A stretch of DNA of 64,000 nucleotides from Moorella thermoacetica (GTDB lineage Bacteria; Bacillota; DSM-521; Neomoorellales; Neomoorellaceae). Both the position numbers and the translations under genes were made by a program. The notes below the pieces were generated by a model. The model made no database searches and was not told the DNA's origin. It saw only the letters and a program-made list of their open reading frames with translations. Every line of letters begins with the position of its first letter. Positions within the stretch are counted from its first letter, which is position 1. Positions 18,726 to 27,446 of this stretch are shown here, in pieces. Where the stretch lies: the NCBI RefSeq assembly GCF_001267405.1, contig NZ_CP012369.1:2116402-2180401 (forward strand), written 5' to 3'.

Positions 18726-20600
18726 TTACCTGGAGCTTCCCTTGGCCAGCAGGGCGCATAATCTTTCCGTAGCGTAGTAAGCTTCGGCTCCGGTAACTGC
18801 CCCGGCCGGATCGCTGCTCGTATGCTCCAGGGGCAGAAGTCCCTTTTCTCCAGCCATGGCCACGGCTGCTCCGGGGTCCAGAGTGCTGGCGTCTACCCCC
18901 AGGTAGGTCAAGAGAAGTTTGGCTGCGTCACCCCGGTTCAAGTTGCCGCCTTCCAGGTAGGGTTTTAAAACCTCCGCCCTGGCTGCCACCAGGTTGGCCC
19001 GGCCGGCCGCCCTCTTTAAGGCATTGGCCGTCATATAATAAAAACTGATACGGCTGATGGGGGTGTCCAGCTTCCAGTCGTTATTATAACCGGCGACAAT
19101 CAGGCCCCAGTGGTTGACAAATTTTAAACCTTCAAAGGCCCAGTGATTCTCCAGGGGGTTCTTTATATGATAATCCTTGAGGTAGGCCCCCATCTTCACC
19201 AGTTTGTCCTGGATGGCCTTAATGTCCCGGGGGCTGGCCGCCAGTTCCCGAAAGTTCTTATTTACCTGCAGAGAATAAACGGCCGCCACCCCGGCGGCGT
19301 CGCCGGTAGCCATGCCAATGGGTACCACCCGGGCGCTGCCGGCAGCCAGGTGGGTGTAGCCGGCCGAACGCCCCACCACCAGGAGGTTATCGATTTTCTC
19401 CGGCACCAGGGAGCGGAAGGGAATGCTGTAGACCTCCGGCCGGCCGTAGACATAACCCGTATCCTCAGGCGAGGTGGCCTGGACGTCCACCGGGTAGGAG
19501 CCCAGGGCAATGGCATCGGGAAAGTAACGGTTAAAAAGGACGTCGTTCAAGTCCAGCTGGTAAAGGGCCTTGATATGCCGGGTTTCCCGGATATAGAGTT
19601 CCGGCGCCGCGCCCAGGAGCCGGGCGCCGGCAAAACCGGGCATGTGGGACCGTAAAAAATCGGTAATAGCCGGCAGTTCCCTTTGGGCCAGCTTTATAGC
19701 CTCTTCCCGGGAAGCAGCGCTCAAGCCGTCAACGCCAAAGATCTGCAGGGCGTTGATAAAGACGCTGCCGTCGTCCTGGCGAGCAATATTAAACCCCCGC
19801 AGGCGCAACCGGGGGGTGGATGGCTGGTAACCTCTGGCGATACTGCCAAATCCCCAAGCCGCCCGGTCGGAAATCTTAGCGTCCTTGATCTGGCTGCCCA
19901 CGGCCCTCGCCAGGGCCTGCCAGTCCACACCGCCCAGGCGAAAGACCAGGGTTACCGCCTGGCGCCGGTCCTTTTCCCCAATATCCTCGGCGCCCACGGT
20001 GTAGGGCACGCCCGCGGCGGCGGCGACATCGGCGTTCTGGGTGGCGTCAATGACCCGGCTGGCGTAAAAGGGCAGCTCCCGGCCGTCTTTGACGGCCTTG
20101 ATGCCTACCAGCTTGTTGTCCTCGAGAATAGGTTCCTTAAAAGAGGTATTGAGGCTTAAGGCCAGGTTCGGGTAGCGGCCGACCATATCCGCCAGGACCT
20201 TTTTAGCCTCGGCCACATCAAAAACGCTGCCGTGGACCCGGCGGTAAAACTCCTGGAAGGTCCCCCGGGTCAAAAGTTCATAATGGGGACCGTAGTTCAT
20301 ATCAATAAAGTTCAGCCAGCCGTAGGTAAAGAGACCGCCCAGGCCGTCACGTTTCTCCACCAGGAGGACTTTCGCCCCCTGGCGGGCGGCGGCGATGGCC
20401 GCCGCCACCCCTTCCGGCTGACCGCCAACGACCAGGACGTCGTAGCTGGCCCCGGCCGCCGGCGCTGGCGCCGGCGGGAATTGGGACGGGTCCGGCCCGG
20501 AAGATGTTGTGGCCCGCCAGGCCCAGACACGCCAGCCCGCCAGGGCAACTAACAGTATAACTGTACCCAGGGAAAAGAATAACCTCTTTTTACCCTGCAA
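18726..20600 (-). CDS. Membrane-anchored FAD-dependent oxidoreductase with SLH-like C-terminus
   Basis: About 624 aa from a TTG at 20600 (AAGGGATG upstream); the frame extends to a GTG at 20714, but that part looks non-coding. An N-terminal anchor (LFFSLGTVILLVALAGWRVW) and a Pro/Ala linker lead to an FAD domain: YDVLVVGGQPEGVAAAIAAA with EKRDGLGGLFTYGW, and later VVGRSAGYTHLAAGSARVVP. This is the FAD-dependent oxidoreductase group of pfam12831 type. The last ~150 residues (HWAFEGLKFVNHWGLIVAGY, then AKLLLTYLGVD) resemble degenerate S-layer-homology repeats. It is probably on the outer face of the membrane; substrate unknown. Confidence 0.75.
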   Translation of the reverse strand: MQGKKRLFFSLGTVILLVALAGWRVWAWRATTSSGPDPSQFPPAPAPAAGASYDVLVVGGQPEGVAAAIAAARQGAKVLLVEKRDGLGGLFTYGWLNFIDMNYGPHYELLTRGTFQEFYRRVHGSVFDVAEAKKVLADMVGRYPNLALSLNTSFKEPILEDNKLVGIKAVKDGRELPFYASRVIDATQNADVAAAAGVPYTVGAEDIGEKDRRQAVTLVFRLGGVDWQALARAVGSQIKDAKISDRAAWGFGSIARGYQPSTPRLRLRGFNIARQDDGSVFINALQIFGVDGLSAASREEAIKLAQRELPAITDFLRSHMPGFAGARLLGAAPELYIRETRHIKALYQLDLNDVLFNRYFPDAIALGSYPVDVQATSPEDTGYVYGRPEVYSIPFRSLVPEKIDNLLVVGRSAGYTHLAAGSARVVPIGMATGDAAGVAAVYSLQVNKNFRELAASPRDIKAIQDKLVKMGAYLKDYHIKNPLENHWAFEGLKFVNHWGLIVAGYNNDWKLDTPISRISFYYMTANALKRAAGRANLVAARAEVLKPYLEGGNLNRGDAAKLLLTYLGVDASTLDPGAAVAMAGEKGLLPLEHTSSDPAGAVTGAEAYYATERLCALLAKGSSR

Positions 20601-20734
20601 GAAATCACATCCCTTGTCCTTAAATCCCCTATAGCCCCTCGATTTTGGCCGGGCCCCTTGCTGCCCGGGAGGGCCAACTGTAGCTCTAGGTCCCTGACAG
20701 CGCCGCCCGGACACGACATGAATGTCTCTCCTGC

Positions 20735-22294
20735 CTACCGCGGGACTACCGCCTGGAATTGGTAGTGGGGATCCTTCAGGCCTTCCTTAAAGGCGGCAAA
20801 ACTCCGGGGCGAAGAATCCAGGTTGTACAGCCACTTGCCATCGACCTGGTTAAACCATACGGCGATCTTGATGTTTGGGTAGCGGGTGGCCATGTGCTGG
20901 AAGCACTGGCGAATCCAGGCTGCTTTATCGCTGCCCTCCTCGTTGCTCGAGAACTCCGTAATCATAAAGGGCTTGTCCGGGAAGTAGTGCATGTACTCCC
21001 GGTAAAGGGGGTCATAGATGGCGTCGAAGTCCCGCCAGACGTCGGCGGCATAGCTGGTACCGTTGTTATAACCCGTCAAGCCGATCCAGTCCACAGTTTT
21101 ATCCCCGGGATAGTAAAGCAGGTAGTTATTCCACTTAAAGTTGGGGAAAGAGCGGTCGTGGGGGTTGAAAACAAAGATTACATTGTTCGCCCCTTCAGCC
21201 TTGAAGAGGTTATAGACATGTTCCCAGGCCATTTTATAAATATCCGTATCCTTGCCGGTGTACCAGGACGACCAGGTAGACCAGTCGCCGTTCATCTCGT
21301 TGCCGAAACGGACAAAGACCGGGTCGCCCAGGTTCTTAAACTGCCGCGCCCACACCCGTAAAATCGAGTCGTATTTGCCCTGGACGAGACCAATCAAGGA
21401 AGTATCGTTCTTCTTACCGTACCACCAGGGCTGCAGGGCAACCATAAGGACGCGGTTGTCGTTATAGATTTTTTGTAATTCCGCTGTGTTGAATTTGGTA
21501 TCAAAGGCGGCATAGGTAATCAAGAACTGGAACTTGAAGTCCAGTTGTTTCTCCAGGGGCAGCAACTTATCAAAGTATTGCATCTGGCCCAGCTTGTGGG
21601 GATTGAGAATCCCCCACAGGGTCTTGTCGGCTGGGATTACCAGGCGGTGGTGCTGGCCTTCGATGGCAACCTCCCGCCGCACCGGCGGTGCCGGCGGCAA
21701 GGGAGGGGCTCCCGCAGCCGGCAGGGGCTTAAAGGTCAGGATAATCCGGTTTAAATCCTTTGTTGCCGCCGCAAAATTAGCCTGGTTGCTCTTTAACATA
21801 AAGGTATAAACCGTTTTCCCGTCCACCAGGTCGTATTCGCGGTAGTAGTTTAAATCCCCGGGTCCCAGCTGCGGGCGGGTCCAGTCAAACTGCCAGGCGC
21901 TGTAACCCCTTAGATTCAACTTTTTCTGGTCCTGAAGTTTGATACCGCCCCATCCCTCCTGGAGGCTGCGGTTACTGTAAAGGACGTACTCTTCGGCGCT
22001 AATTTTCCCCAGGGGCTGGGCCAGGACGGTAAGCTTGACATAACCGGCCTTCGTCAGGATAGTAGCCACTCCGGGAATGACTTCTTGCTGCCAGTCCTCC
22101 GGATAAGCCAGGCTAAAACCGTCATAATTATTCTGGTATTCTTTCCAACTTTTATCATCACTACCCGAGATTGAGTTCCCCGCCACCCCCGGGATCAAGA
22201 AGGAAAGCTGTCTATCCTGCTTGTCCAGGCGCCCGGTCACTACCAGTACCACCAGGAGGATGGCGGTTAAGACAACCCAGGTCCATCTGCGCAA
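20735..22294 (-). CDS. Membrane-anchored GH26-like glycoside hydrolase
   Basis: 519 aa. N-terminal signal anchor (WTWVVLTAILLVVLVVTG), a ~150-aa PsbP-like domain (NYDGFSLAYPEDWQQEV) and a Pro-rich linker, then a TIM-barrel domain. FVRFGNEMNGDWSTW gives the general acid Glu and KPFMITEFSSNEEGS the probable nucleophile Glu, as in family 26 mannanase-type enzymes. Likely acts on extracellular polysaccharide. Its 5' end overlaps the cyclo-ligase gene by 28 bp, so the two are co-transcribed; the FAD protein follows 134 bp later. Exact substrate cannot be read. Confidence 0.78.
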   Translation of the reverse strand: MRRWTWVVLTAILLVVLVVTGRLDKQDRQLSFLIPGVAGNSISGSDDKSWKEYQNNYDGFSLAYPEDWQQEVIPGVATILTKAGYVKLTVLAQPLGKISAEEYVLYSNRSLQEGWGGIKLQDQKKLNLRGYSAWQFDWTRPQLGPGDLNYYREYDLVDGKTVYTFMLKSNQANFAAATKDLNRIILTFKPLPAAGAPPLPPAPPVRREVAIEGQHHRLVIPADKTLWGILNPHKLGQMQYFDKLLPLEKQLDFKFQFLITYAAFDTKFNTAELQKIYNDNRVLMVALQPWWYGKKNDTSLIGLVQGKYDSILRVWARQFKNLGDPVFVRFGNEMNGDWSTWSSWYTGKDTDIYKMAWEHVYNLFKAEGANNVIFVFNPHDRSFPNFKWNNYLLYYPGDKTVDWIGLTGYNNGTSYAADVWRDFDAIYDPLYREYMHYFPDKPFMITEFSSNEEGSDKAAWIRQCFQHMATRYPNIKIAVWFNQVDGKWLYNLDSSPRSFAAFKEGLKDPHYQFQAVVPR

Positions 22295-22875
22295 ATACCT
22301 TCATCCTTCCCAGGTTTGATAATTTCCTGATCAGTAACCACCATATCCACCGGCCGGTCGTGGACCTCGGGATAAACGTCGGCGACTATCTGCTCCGCAA
22401 AGGCCAGGGCGATAGTCAGGGCTCCAGGGCGCAGGGTGGCCAGGAAGCGGTCATAGTAGCCGCCCCCGTAGCCCAGCCGGTTGCCGGCGCGATCAAAGGC
22501 CACCCCGGGTACCAGGACCAGATCGATGTCCCCCGGGTCTACAGGGCGCAAGGTTTCCGGCCGCGGTTCCAGGATGCCCCAGGTCCCGGGCTGTAAATCC
22601 CCCGGGAAATCAAGGACTTCTGAAGCCAGGAGGCGTCTACCCTCCGGTATACACAGGGGTACGGTTACCCTCTTGCCCTGGCTCAGGGCAGCCTGGATAA
22701 GGGATGGTGTCAGTACCTCGCTGCCGAAGGAAACGTAGCACATCACAAGGCGCGCCTTTTCCCAGGCAGGTAGTCCCAGGACCCGTCGGGTGATAACAGC
22801 GCTTTTTTCCTCCCTGGCCGCCTGGGACAGGGAGTTACGCCTGGTGATAATTTGCCGCCGCAGTTGCTTTTTCAA
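22267..22875 (-). CDS. 5-formyltetrahydrofolate cyclo-ligase
   Basis: 202 aa. Contains MKKQLRRQIITRRNSLSQAA, the ATP/substrate segment VLVPGVAFDRAGNRLGYGGG and YYDRFLATL, which identify the MTHFS/YgfA family. Recycles 5-formyl-THF to 5,10-methenyl-THF using ATP, which matters in a folate-based C1 (Wood-Ljungdahl) metabolism. Overlaps the glycosidase gene. Starts with GAAAAAGC...ATG-type context without a strong ribosome site. Confidence 0.93.
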   Translation of the reverse strand: MKKQLRRQIITRRNSLSQAAREEKSAVITRRVLGLPAWEKARLVMCYVSFGSEVLTPSLIQAALSQGKRVTVPLCIPEGRRLLASEVLDFPGDLQPGTWGILEPRPETLRPVDPGDIDLVLVPGVAFDRAGNRLGYGGGYYDRFLATLRPGALTIALAFAEQIVADVYPEVHDRPVDMVVTDQEIIKPGKDEGICADGPGLS

Positions 22876-22998
22876 GTCTCGGCGCTCCCCGGGCCCGCCT
22901 GAACGGGCAAAAGTCTACTCATAGGATTTAGACATTCCCCCGGCGAATTCCTTCCCGGAGTTTAAAAACTATATGAGAAAAACATGGAGCCGGGAAAA

Positions 22999-23176
22999 TT
23001 ATCAACAAGCTTTTCCACAGTTAAAATCCTTATGTATCAAGGCATAAAGGCAGTTATCCACTGTTGGTTTTTGCATAGGCACCGGAATCCCTGGAAAATT
23101 ATCCACAGCAGGGGAGGGCATGATTCCAGGTTAATCACAGATTTATACACATTATCCACAGGTAGAATCGTCCACA
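22999..23176 (+). promoter_or_regulatory. DnaA-box cluster
   Basis: Two perfect DnaA boxes TTATCCACA (23099-23107, 23152-23160) and four with one mismatch: TTATCAACA (22999), TTTTCCACA (23011), TTATCCACT (23054) and TTATACACA (23143). Weaker ones are at 23131 and 23168. All point the same way within 180 bp of non-coding DNA, far above chance. There is no dnaA/dnaN gene nearby and no clear AT-rich unwinding block, so a DnaA-titration or regulatory cluster is more likely than the chromosomal origin. The rest of 22876-23217 holds no gene. Confidence 0.75.
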
Positions 23177-23217
23177 GAAACAAACATTCCGGTCCCGGGA
23201 CGGTCCCGGTCCCTGTT

Positions 23218-23240
23218 AATTAAGGGGTAAATCGGGGATA
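23218..23240 (+). repeat. attL, left copy of 23-bp integration repeat
   Basis: Identical over 23 bp to 43086-43108; flanking bases differ at once on both sides (T before versus C; C after versus G). On the minus strand the copy reads as the last tsaD codons followed by TAA, i.e. the original chromosomal end of tsaD now stranded 20 kb away. Confidence 0.92.
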
Positions 23241-23289
23241 CTATTAAACCTCTTGATTTGCAAGGGGTTTTAGGATCGAAAAACCGCTT

Positions 23290-23307
23290 TTGCTAACCGT
23301 TGCTAAC
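23290..23307 (+). repeat. Left TTGCTAAC direct-repeat pair (possible integrase arm site)
   Basis: TTGCTAACCGTTGCTAAC: two TTGCTAAC units 10 bp apart, 50 bp inside attL. The same arrangement occurs at the other end (42942-42960), suggesting integrase arm-type or excisionase sites. Confidence 0.6.
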
Positions 23308-24422
23308 CATCATTCTTTAAGGCATTTCTGATGGCTTGCACCGCCTCTTCCTGGGTGTCCGGCAAGACGTGGGAATAAGTGTCTAGAGTAATTTTTACGC
23401 TGGCGTGTCCCAATCTTTCGGCCACAATTTTTGGATTTATGCCCTGCCTAAGCAGGATTGTGGCGTGAGTGTGTCGAAGTTAATGTAAACCAGTTAAAGG
23501 TTTTATCTTAAATTTTTTCACTGCCTTTTTAACAGCAGATTGGAATGAACTGTAACAATCTCTAGAAAACGAGGCTGCCGCTTTTGGTCATAAAAACCAA
23601 TATGTCTGGCGTCCATTTCTGCCAAAACGCAAGCATTCCTCCATATGGCGCTTGCGATGTTTTTTTAGAAGATCTGCGGTATCCTGGTCAATAGGGAGAT
23701 GCCTTTTTCTTTTGTTCTTTGGAGGCTGATAACCGGTCCCTGATACAGTGCGGCGGACATAAATAATCTTTTTGCTCAAATCAACGTCGGTCCAACGAAG
23801 AGCTAAAATTTCCCCTATTCTCATGCCAGTGTACAGGGCCAGCCAAAAAACTGGAAAGTATCTATATTCCTTGGCTGACTGCAAAAAAGTATTTAACTTC
23901 TTCTTCAGTCCATACTTCTTTCTCCGGGACTTCATACTTAGGCAATTTTATGCCCATAGCAGGGCTTTTGGTTAATATTTCCCATTTTACCGCTTGATTA
24001 AAAGCGGATTTAATTATTGCCAGATATTCGCGTGCGGTACCCGAGCTTCGGGTATCCAAAATCTTACTTAAAGCCTCTTGAATATGCAGAGGGTTAAGCT
24101 TTGCAAGAGTGATTTGGCCGATGTAAGGGATGAAGGCCGCAACTGCGTTTCCATAGTGGCCGTAAGTGCTTTCCCGGATAGTGCTTTTTATCGCCTCCAG
24201 CCACCGTTTTAAATACATTTCCACCGTTATTTTTTCTGCTTCAACGCTATAATTTCTCTGTCCAGCCTCTAATAACAATTCCGCCAGCACTTTTTCGGCT
24301 TCCTTCTTGGTCCCGTGGACGGTCACCCATTTCTGCCGCCGCTTTTTGGTCTCCGGGTCACGGGGCATCTCCACTACTACGGTCCAGGAATTTTCGGACC
24401 GCTTCCTGATGTGTCCCCGCAT
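23303..24422 (-). pseudogene. Phage-type tyrosine integrase, decayed
   Basis: About 373 codons in total, full length for this family. Domains in order: arm-binding (MRGHIRKRSENSWTVVVEMP), core-binding (TVEMYLKRWLEAIKST), catalytic with LALYTGMRIGEILALRWTDV (first Arg), LRHTHATILLRQGINPKIVA (His-x-x-Arg box) and LDTYSHVLPDT (Tyr nucleophile). Three lesions: a 1-base shift at an A6 tract (23883-23888 on plus), TGA at 23588-23590, and TAA at 23480-23482 replacing the usual Asp of HDLRHT. Adjacent to attL, so this is the enzyme that installed the island. Confidence 0.9.
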
Positions 24423-24458
24423 GACGCTATCCTCCTTTCAAGGCCGGACGGGGACGGC

Positions 24459-24689
24459 TTATAAATTCGCCGCCCCCTGGCCCTTTTCCTTCCGTCGGTT
24501 CTCTGTCTCCAGAAGTCCAGCCATCTCCAAGATGCGGGCTTTCGGCACTCGGATGAAATGCCCTAGCCTGATTGAAGGGATGAACCCCTGCTGGACGTAC
24601 TCATACGCCGTAGACCGCTTCAACCGCAGGGTTTTAGCCGCTTCTTCGACCGTAAGGAATACAGGCAGGTTCTTCAGTTCCTCGTCCAT
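24459..24689 (-). CDS. Excisionase-type helix-turn-helix protein
   Basis: 76 aa from ATG 24689, with GAGGTGA eight bases upstream. The core VFLTVEEAAKTLRLKRSTAY followed by QGFIPSIRLGHFIRVPKARI is the MerR-like excisionase fold. It probably directs excision with the integrase, which starts 36 bp after its stop. A longer open frame continues upstream to 25202 but runs through two terminator-like hairpins and is not real. Confidence 0.85.
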   Translation of the reverse strand: MDEELKNLPVFLTVEEAAKTLRLKRSTAYEYVQQGFIPSIRLGHFIRVPKARILEMAGLLETENRRKEKGQGAANL

Positions 24690-24727
24690 GTAAGCCTTCA
24701 CCTCGCTTGCCCGAAAGGTTTTATCAT

Positions 24728-24768
24728 AAAAAAAGCCCTTCCGGGTAGCCGTCTGGCTCCCTGAAGGT
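24728..24768 (-). terminator. Intrinsic terminator upstream of the excisionase gene
   Basis: Minus strand: CCTTCAGGGAGCC - AGAC - GGCTACCCGGAAGG (imperfect 12-bp stem), then CTTTTTTTA. Ends only ~38 bp before the excisionase start, so it insulates or attenuates that gene. Confidence 0.75.
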
Positions 24769-24861
24769 CCGTAGAAGAGCCAAAAATGAGAGAAACGCTG
24801 GAATACCTCAAAAGCTCTAGATATTGAGGCCGTTTTTTGGGGTTTCCCCTCCCCTTCTAAA

Positions 24862-24898
24862 AAAATAAAAAGGCACGGGAAAAAATTTTCCCGCGCCC
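24862..24898 (-). terminator. Intrinsic terminator after the small membrane-protein gene
   Basis: GGCGCGGGAAAA-TT-TTTTCCCGTGCC stem followed on the minus strand by TTTTTATTTTTTT. The region 24769-24991 otherwise has no gene. Confidence 0.8.
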
Positions 24899-24991
24899 AC
24901 GTTCCGCCGGCCGCCAGCGTGCAGCCACCCTGGGAGTATGAGTGAAAATTCCTCTCAGAACGTAAATACGTACCCTGCCGCAGGGCTTTAT

Positions 24992-25350
24992 TTACTGTTC
25001 CCGGCGCCTCCGCCCCAGGAGCAGCCCCAGCCCCAGCCCGGCCCAGCTCCCCGCGAAGGCCAGGGCAAACGCCGCCGGCCAGCAGGAAGGCCAGGCCGGT
25101 TCCAGGCCCGCGAACCAGGCCGCGACTGGGGCCACCCACCCCCCGGCCATGGAGAGCCACATGGGAAGGGGCGTCTCCTCGAAGCGGCCCCCTGCCATCC
25201 ACCCCGCTGGGAACCCGGCCAGGAACAGGGAGAACATGACCGCCAGCAACAACGCCGCGGCCTGCCTCTCTCCCCCGGCCGCCGAGGCGGCCGCCTTCAG
25301 GTCGGCCAGCCAGAGGCCCCTCCGAAAGAAGCCGTACCGAGCGCCGTCAT
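24992..25350 (-). pseudogene. Small three-helix membrane protein, frameshifted near its start (copy A)
   Basis: From ATG 25350 the frame reads MTALGTASFGG, then a missing base in a G run (near 25317-25322) shifts into the long open frame LWLADLKAAASAAGGERQAA. Three hydrophobic helices follow (AALLLAVMFSLFLAGFPAGW, MWLSMAGGWVAPVAAWFAGL, FALAFAGSWAGLGLGLLLGR) with an Arg-rich end. The shift was placed by comparison with a second, truncated copy at 29412-29584, where silent differences support the ATG frame. The family is not recognised. If the indel is a read error the gene is intact, about 119 aa. Confidence 0.55.
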
Positions 25351-25456
25351 CCCCAGCGTGATCTGGCTTTTTTCCTTCTAACCGGCCATGCCCAGTGGGG
25401 CACAACCAATCATGAAAATAGGAAGAAGTGATTACAACGGCCTGATTTTCTGCCAC

Positions 25457-25647
25457 ATTGGACTTATCAGGGACAAAGGTTGAGTATATTTTGATGGTAT
25501 AACCTCGGACTCTAACCTAACCTGATTGCCTTTGAGCACAGCCAATTGTCGCCCCTTGTTCTTAAGGACTTGGGAACAGCACGGGTGCTAAACTTCTTAC
25601 TTTCTCGGGCAATCATCCCTGAAATCCAATGAGACAGGAGGAAGCTC
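25457..25647 (+). ncRNA. Candidate bridge RNA region of the IS110 element
   Basis: IS110-family elements encode a structured guide (bridge/seek) RNA in the non-coding end before the transposase. Here 191 bp precede the transposase with no open frame and contain hairpin-forming pieces such as AGCACGGGTGCT (about 25574-25586). I cannot define the two recognition loops by eye, so this is a positional prediction. Confidence 0.35.
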
Positions 25648-26892
25648 ATGCAAGACATCCTGGAAATCTGTTGCGGTCTCGATGTCCACAAAGAAACTGT
25701 CGTCGCCTGCCTATTAAAAGGCAATGTTGGCGAGGAACCGACAAAAATTATCCGCACCTTTTCCACCCTTCTGGCCGGACTGGAAGAACTGAAAGCCTGG
25801 CTGGAAGCGGAGGACTGCCGGCATGTGGCCATGGAAAGCACCGGGGTTTATTGGCAGCCTGTATATAACGTCCTGGAAGAAGCCTTTGACGGCAGTATAG
25901 TTTTGATTGTTGCCAACGCACGGCACATGAAAAACGTTCCCGGTAAAAAGACTGACATGAAAGACGCCGAATGGATAGCCACCCTCTTGCGCGCCGGATT
26001 GTTGGAAGGAAGTTTTATTCCCTCCAAACCTATCCGGGAACTCCGTAATCTAACCCGGTACCGCAAAAGTATTATCGAAGAGATTGCGTCGCAAAAGAAC
26101 CGCATCGAAAAGCACTTACAAAGCTGCGGTTTCAAGCTCTCCACTTTCCTCACCGATATCTTCGGGGTATCGGGCCGGGCGATTATGGATCACCTTTGCC
26201 GTCATGGGAAGATATCCCCCGGGAAGTAGAGACTTTAGTAAAGGGTCGTGCCAAGTGCAAGCTCCAGGAAATCAAGCAGGCTGTCAATGGCAAAATGGAT
26301 GTTCACCAAAGGGAGTTCCTCAAGCTTTTGCTGGGCTGGCTGGATCAGCACTACAAGCATCTTCACCAGGTAGAGCAAAAGCTGGAGGAAAAATTGGGCC
26401 AATACCAAAGACAACTGGAGCAACTAGACGGCATCCCGGGGATTGACAAAACCGCTGCCGCCGCTATTCTGGCGGAAATCGGCATTGATATGAGCCGCTT
26501 TAAAACTGCGGAACATATCTGTTCCTGGGCGGGCTTAAGTCCCGGCAATAATGAAAGTGCAGGAAAAAAAGTCCACTCGCACCACCCACGGTAACACCTA
26601 TCTAAAGCGAATCCTCTGCGAAGTTGCTTGGTGCATCACCCGAGTACGCAACAGCTATTTATCGTCCTGGTACTGGAAGGTCAAGCAACGCCGCGGGGCC
26701 AAGAAAGCCCTTATCGCTCTAGCCAGAAAGCTCCTGGTGATCATTTACAACTTACTAAAAAACGGTACAGACTACGACGAGACTTCATTTGAGAAAGCCA
26801 AACAAAAGCAAGAAAGGTTTCGGATCAAAAAAATTATTGCAGAGGCCCGGAAGCTGGGGCTTGAGATAAGGGAAGTCAACCAGGTCGTTTAA
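25648..26892 (+). pseudogene. IS110-family transposase with two compensating frameshifts
   Basis: About 414 codons. N-terminal DEDD domain: ICCGLDVHKETVVACLLKGN, AMESTGVYWQPVYNVLEEAF and KKTDMKDAEWIATLLRAGLL. C-terminal Tnp20 domain: LDGIPGIDKTAAAAILAEIG, CSWAGLSPGNNESAGKK and the Ser-containing end. The frame slips near a C5 run (26215-26221) and returns near an A7 run (26565-26571). Both are homopolymers, so assembly error is possible; otherwise the element is dead. IS110 lacks terminal inverted repeats, so its ends are not defined here. Confidence 0.88.
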
Positions 26893-27446
26893 CAGTTATA
26901 TCCCCAGAAGAAATTAACCCAGCTGATGCAAGCTCATGCATCTGCTATATTTCTTGTTACCCTTTTGCGCCTTGCTCGGTAGACATATTTACTTGATAAA
27001 GATCACTTGATTAGGTCTATTTTCGTGCTAACTAAAACTCGCTCGTGAGACTTCCTCCTCTGCCGCTTAGTTTGGTTCGGTTGTCGGACTTCTCCATTGG
27101 CAATCTATCTCCTGTTCTCGGTAGTATACAGGCCGGACACCGAGGTGACACGCCACAGGACCTTGGAGTAAATAGAGGTGCCATACTTCCTTCCTAAAGT
27201 ACCCATCGGATGAGCTACATGGAGGGAATAGTATTATTGTCTTATCTTAAACGTCCAAAGAAGGAAAAAGAAGGAATGTGTAGAATAGAAATTTTAAACC
27301 CCAGCTTTTACAACGAGGCCTTCGACTAATACTATGGTGTAAGGTAGCCGAAACCGAAATTTTACGCTGTGAGGTGGGACGAGACACCAACATGCGAGGC
27401 GTCCGTAAGTAAAACCTATAGAAAGGTTCAAAGGAGGGTAAAGGTA
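26893..27446. other. Intergenic region upstream of the surface protein
   Basis: About 550 bp with no open frame of note. Carries the IS110 right flank and, at 27270-27286, GAAGGAATGTGTAGAAT, 160 bp before the start codon; nearly the same 17-mer occurs 127 bp before the glycosyltransferase gene (39533-39549). Confidence 0.45.

Noticed and set aside
22999..23176. Chromosomal replication origin
   Set aside because: DnaA boxes are plentiful, but no dnaA, dnaN, gyr or rpmH gene and no clear AT-rich unwinding block is nearby.
24459..25202. 247-codon frame around the excisionase-like gene
   Set aside because: Only the last 76 codons show a domain and a ribosome site. The upstream part runs through two intrinsic terminators and is low in complexity.
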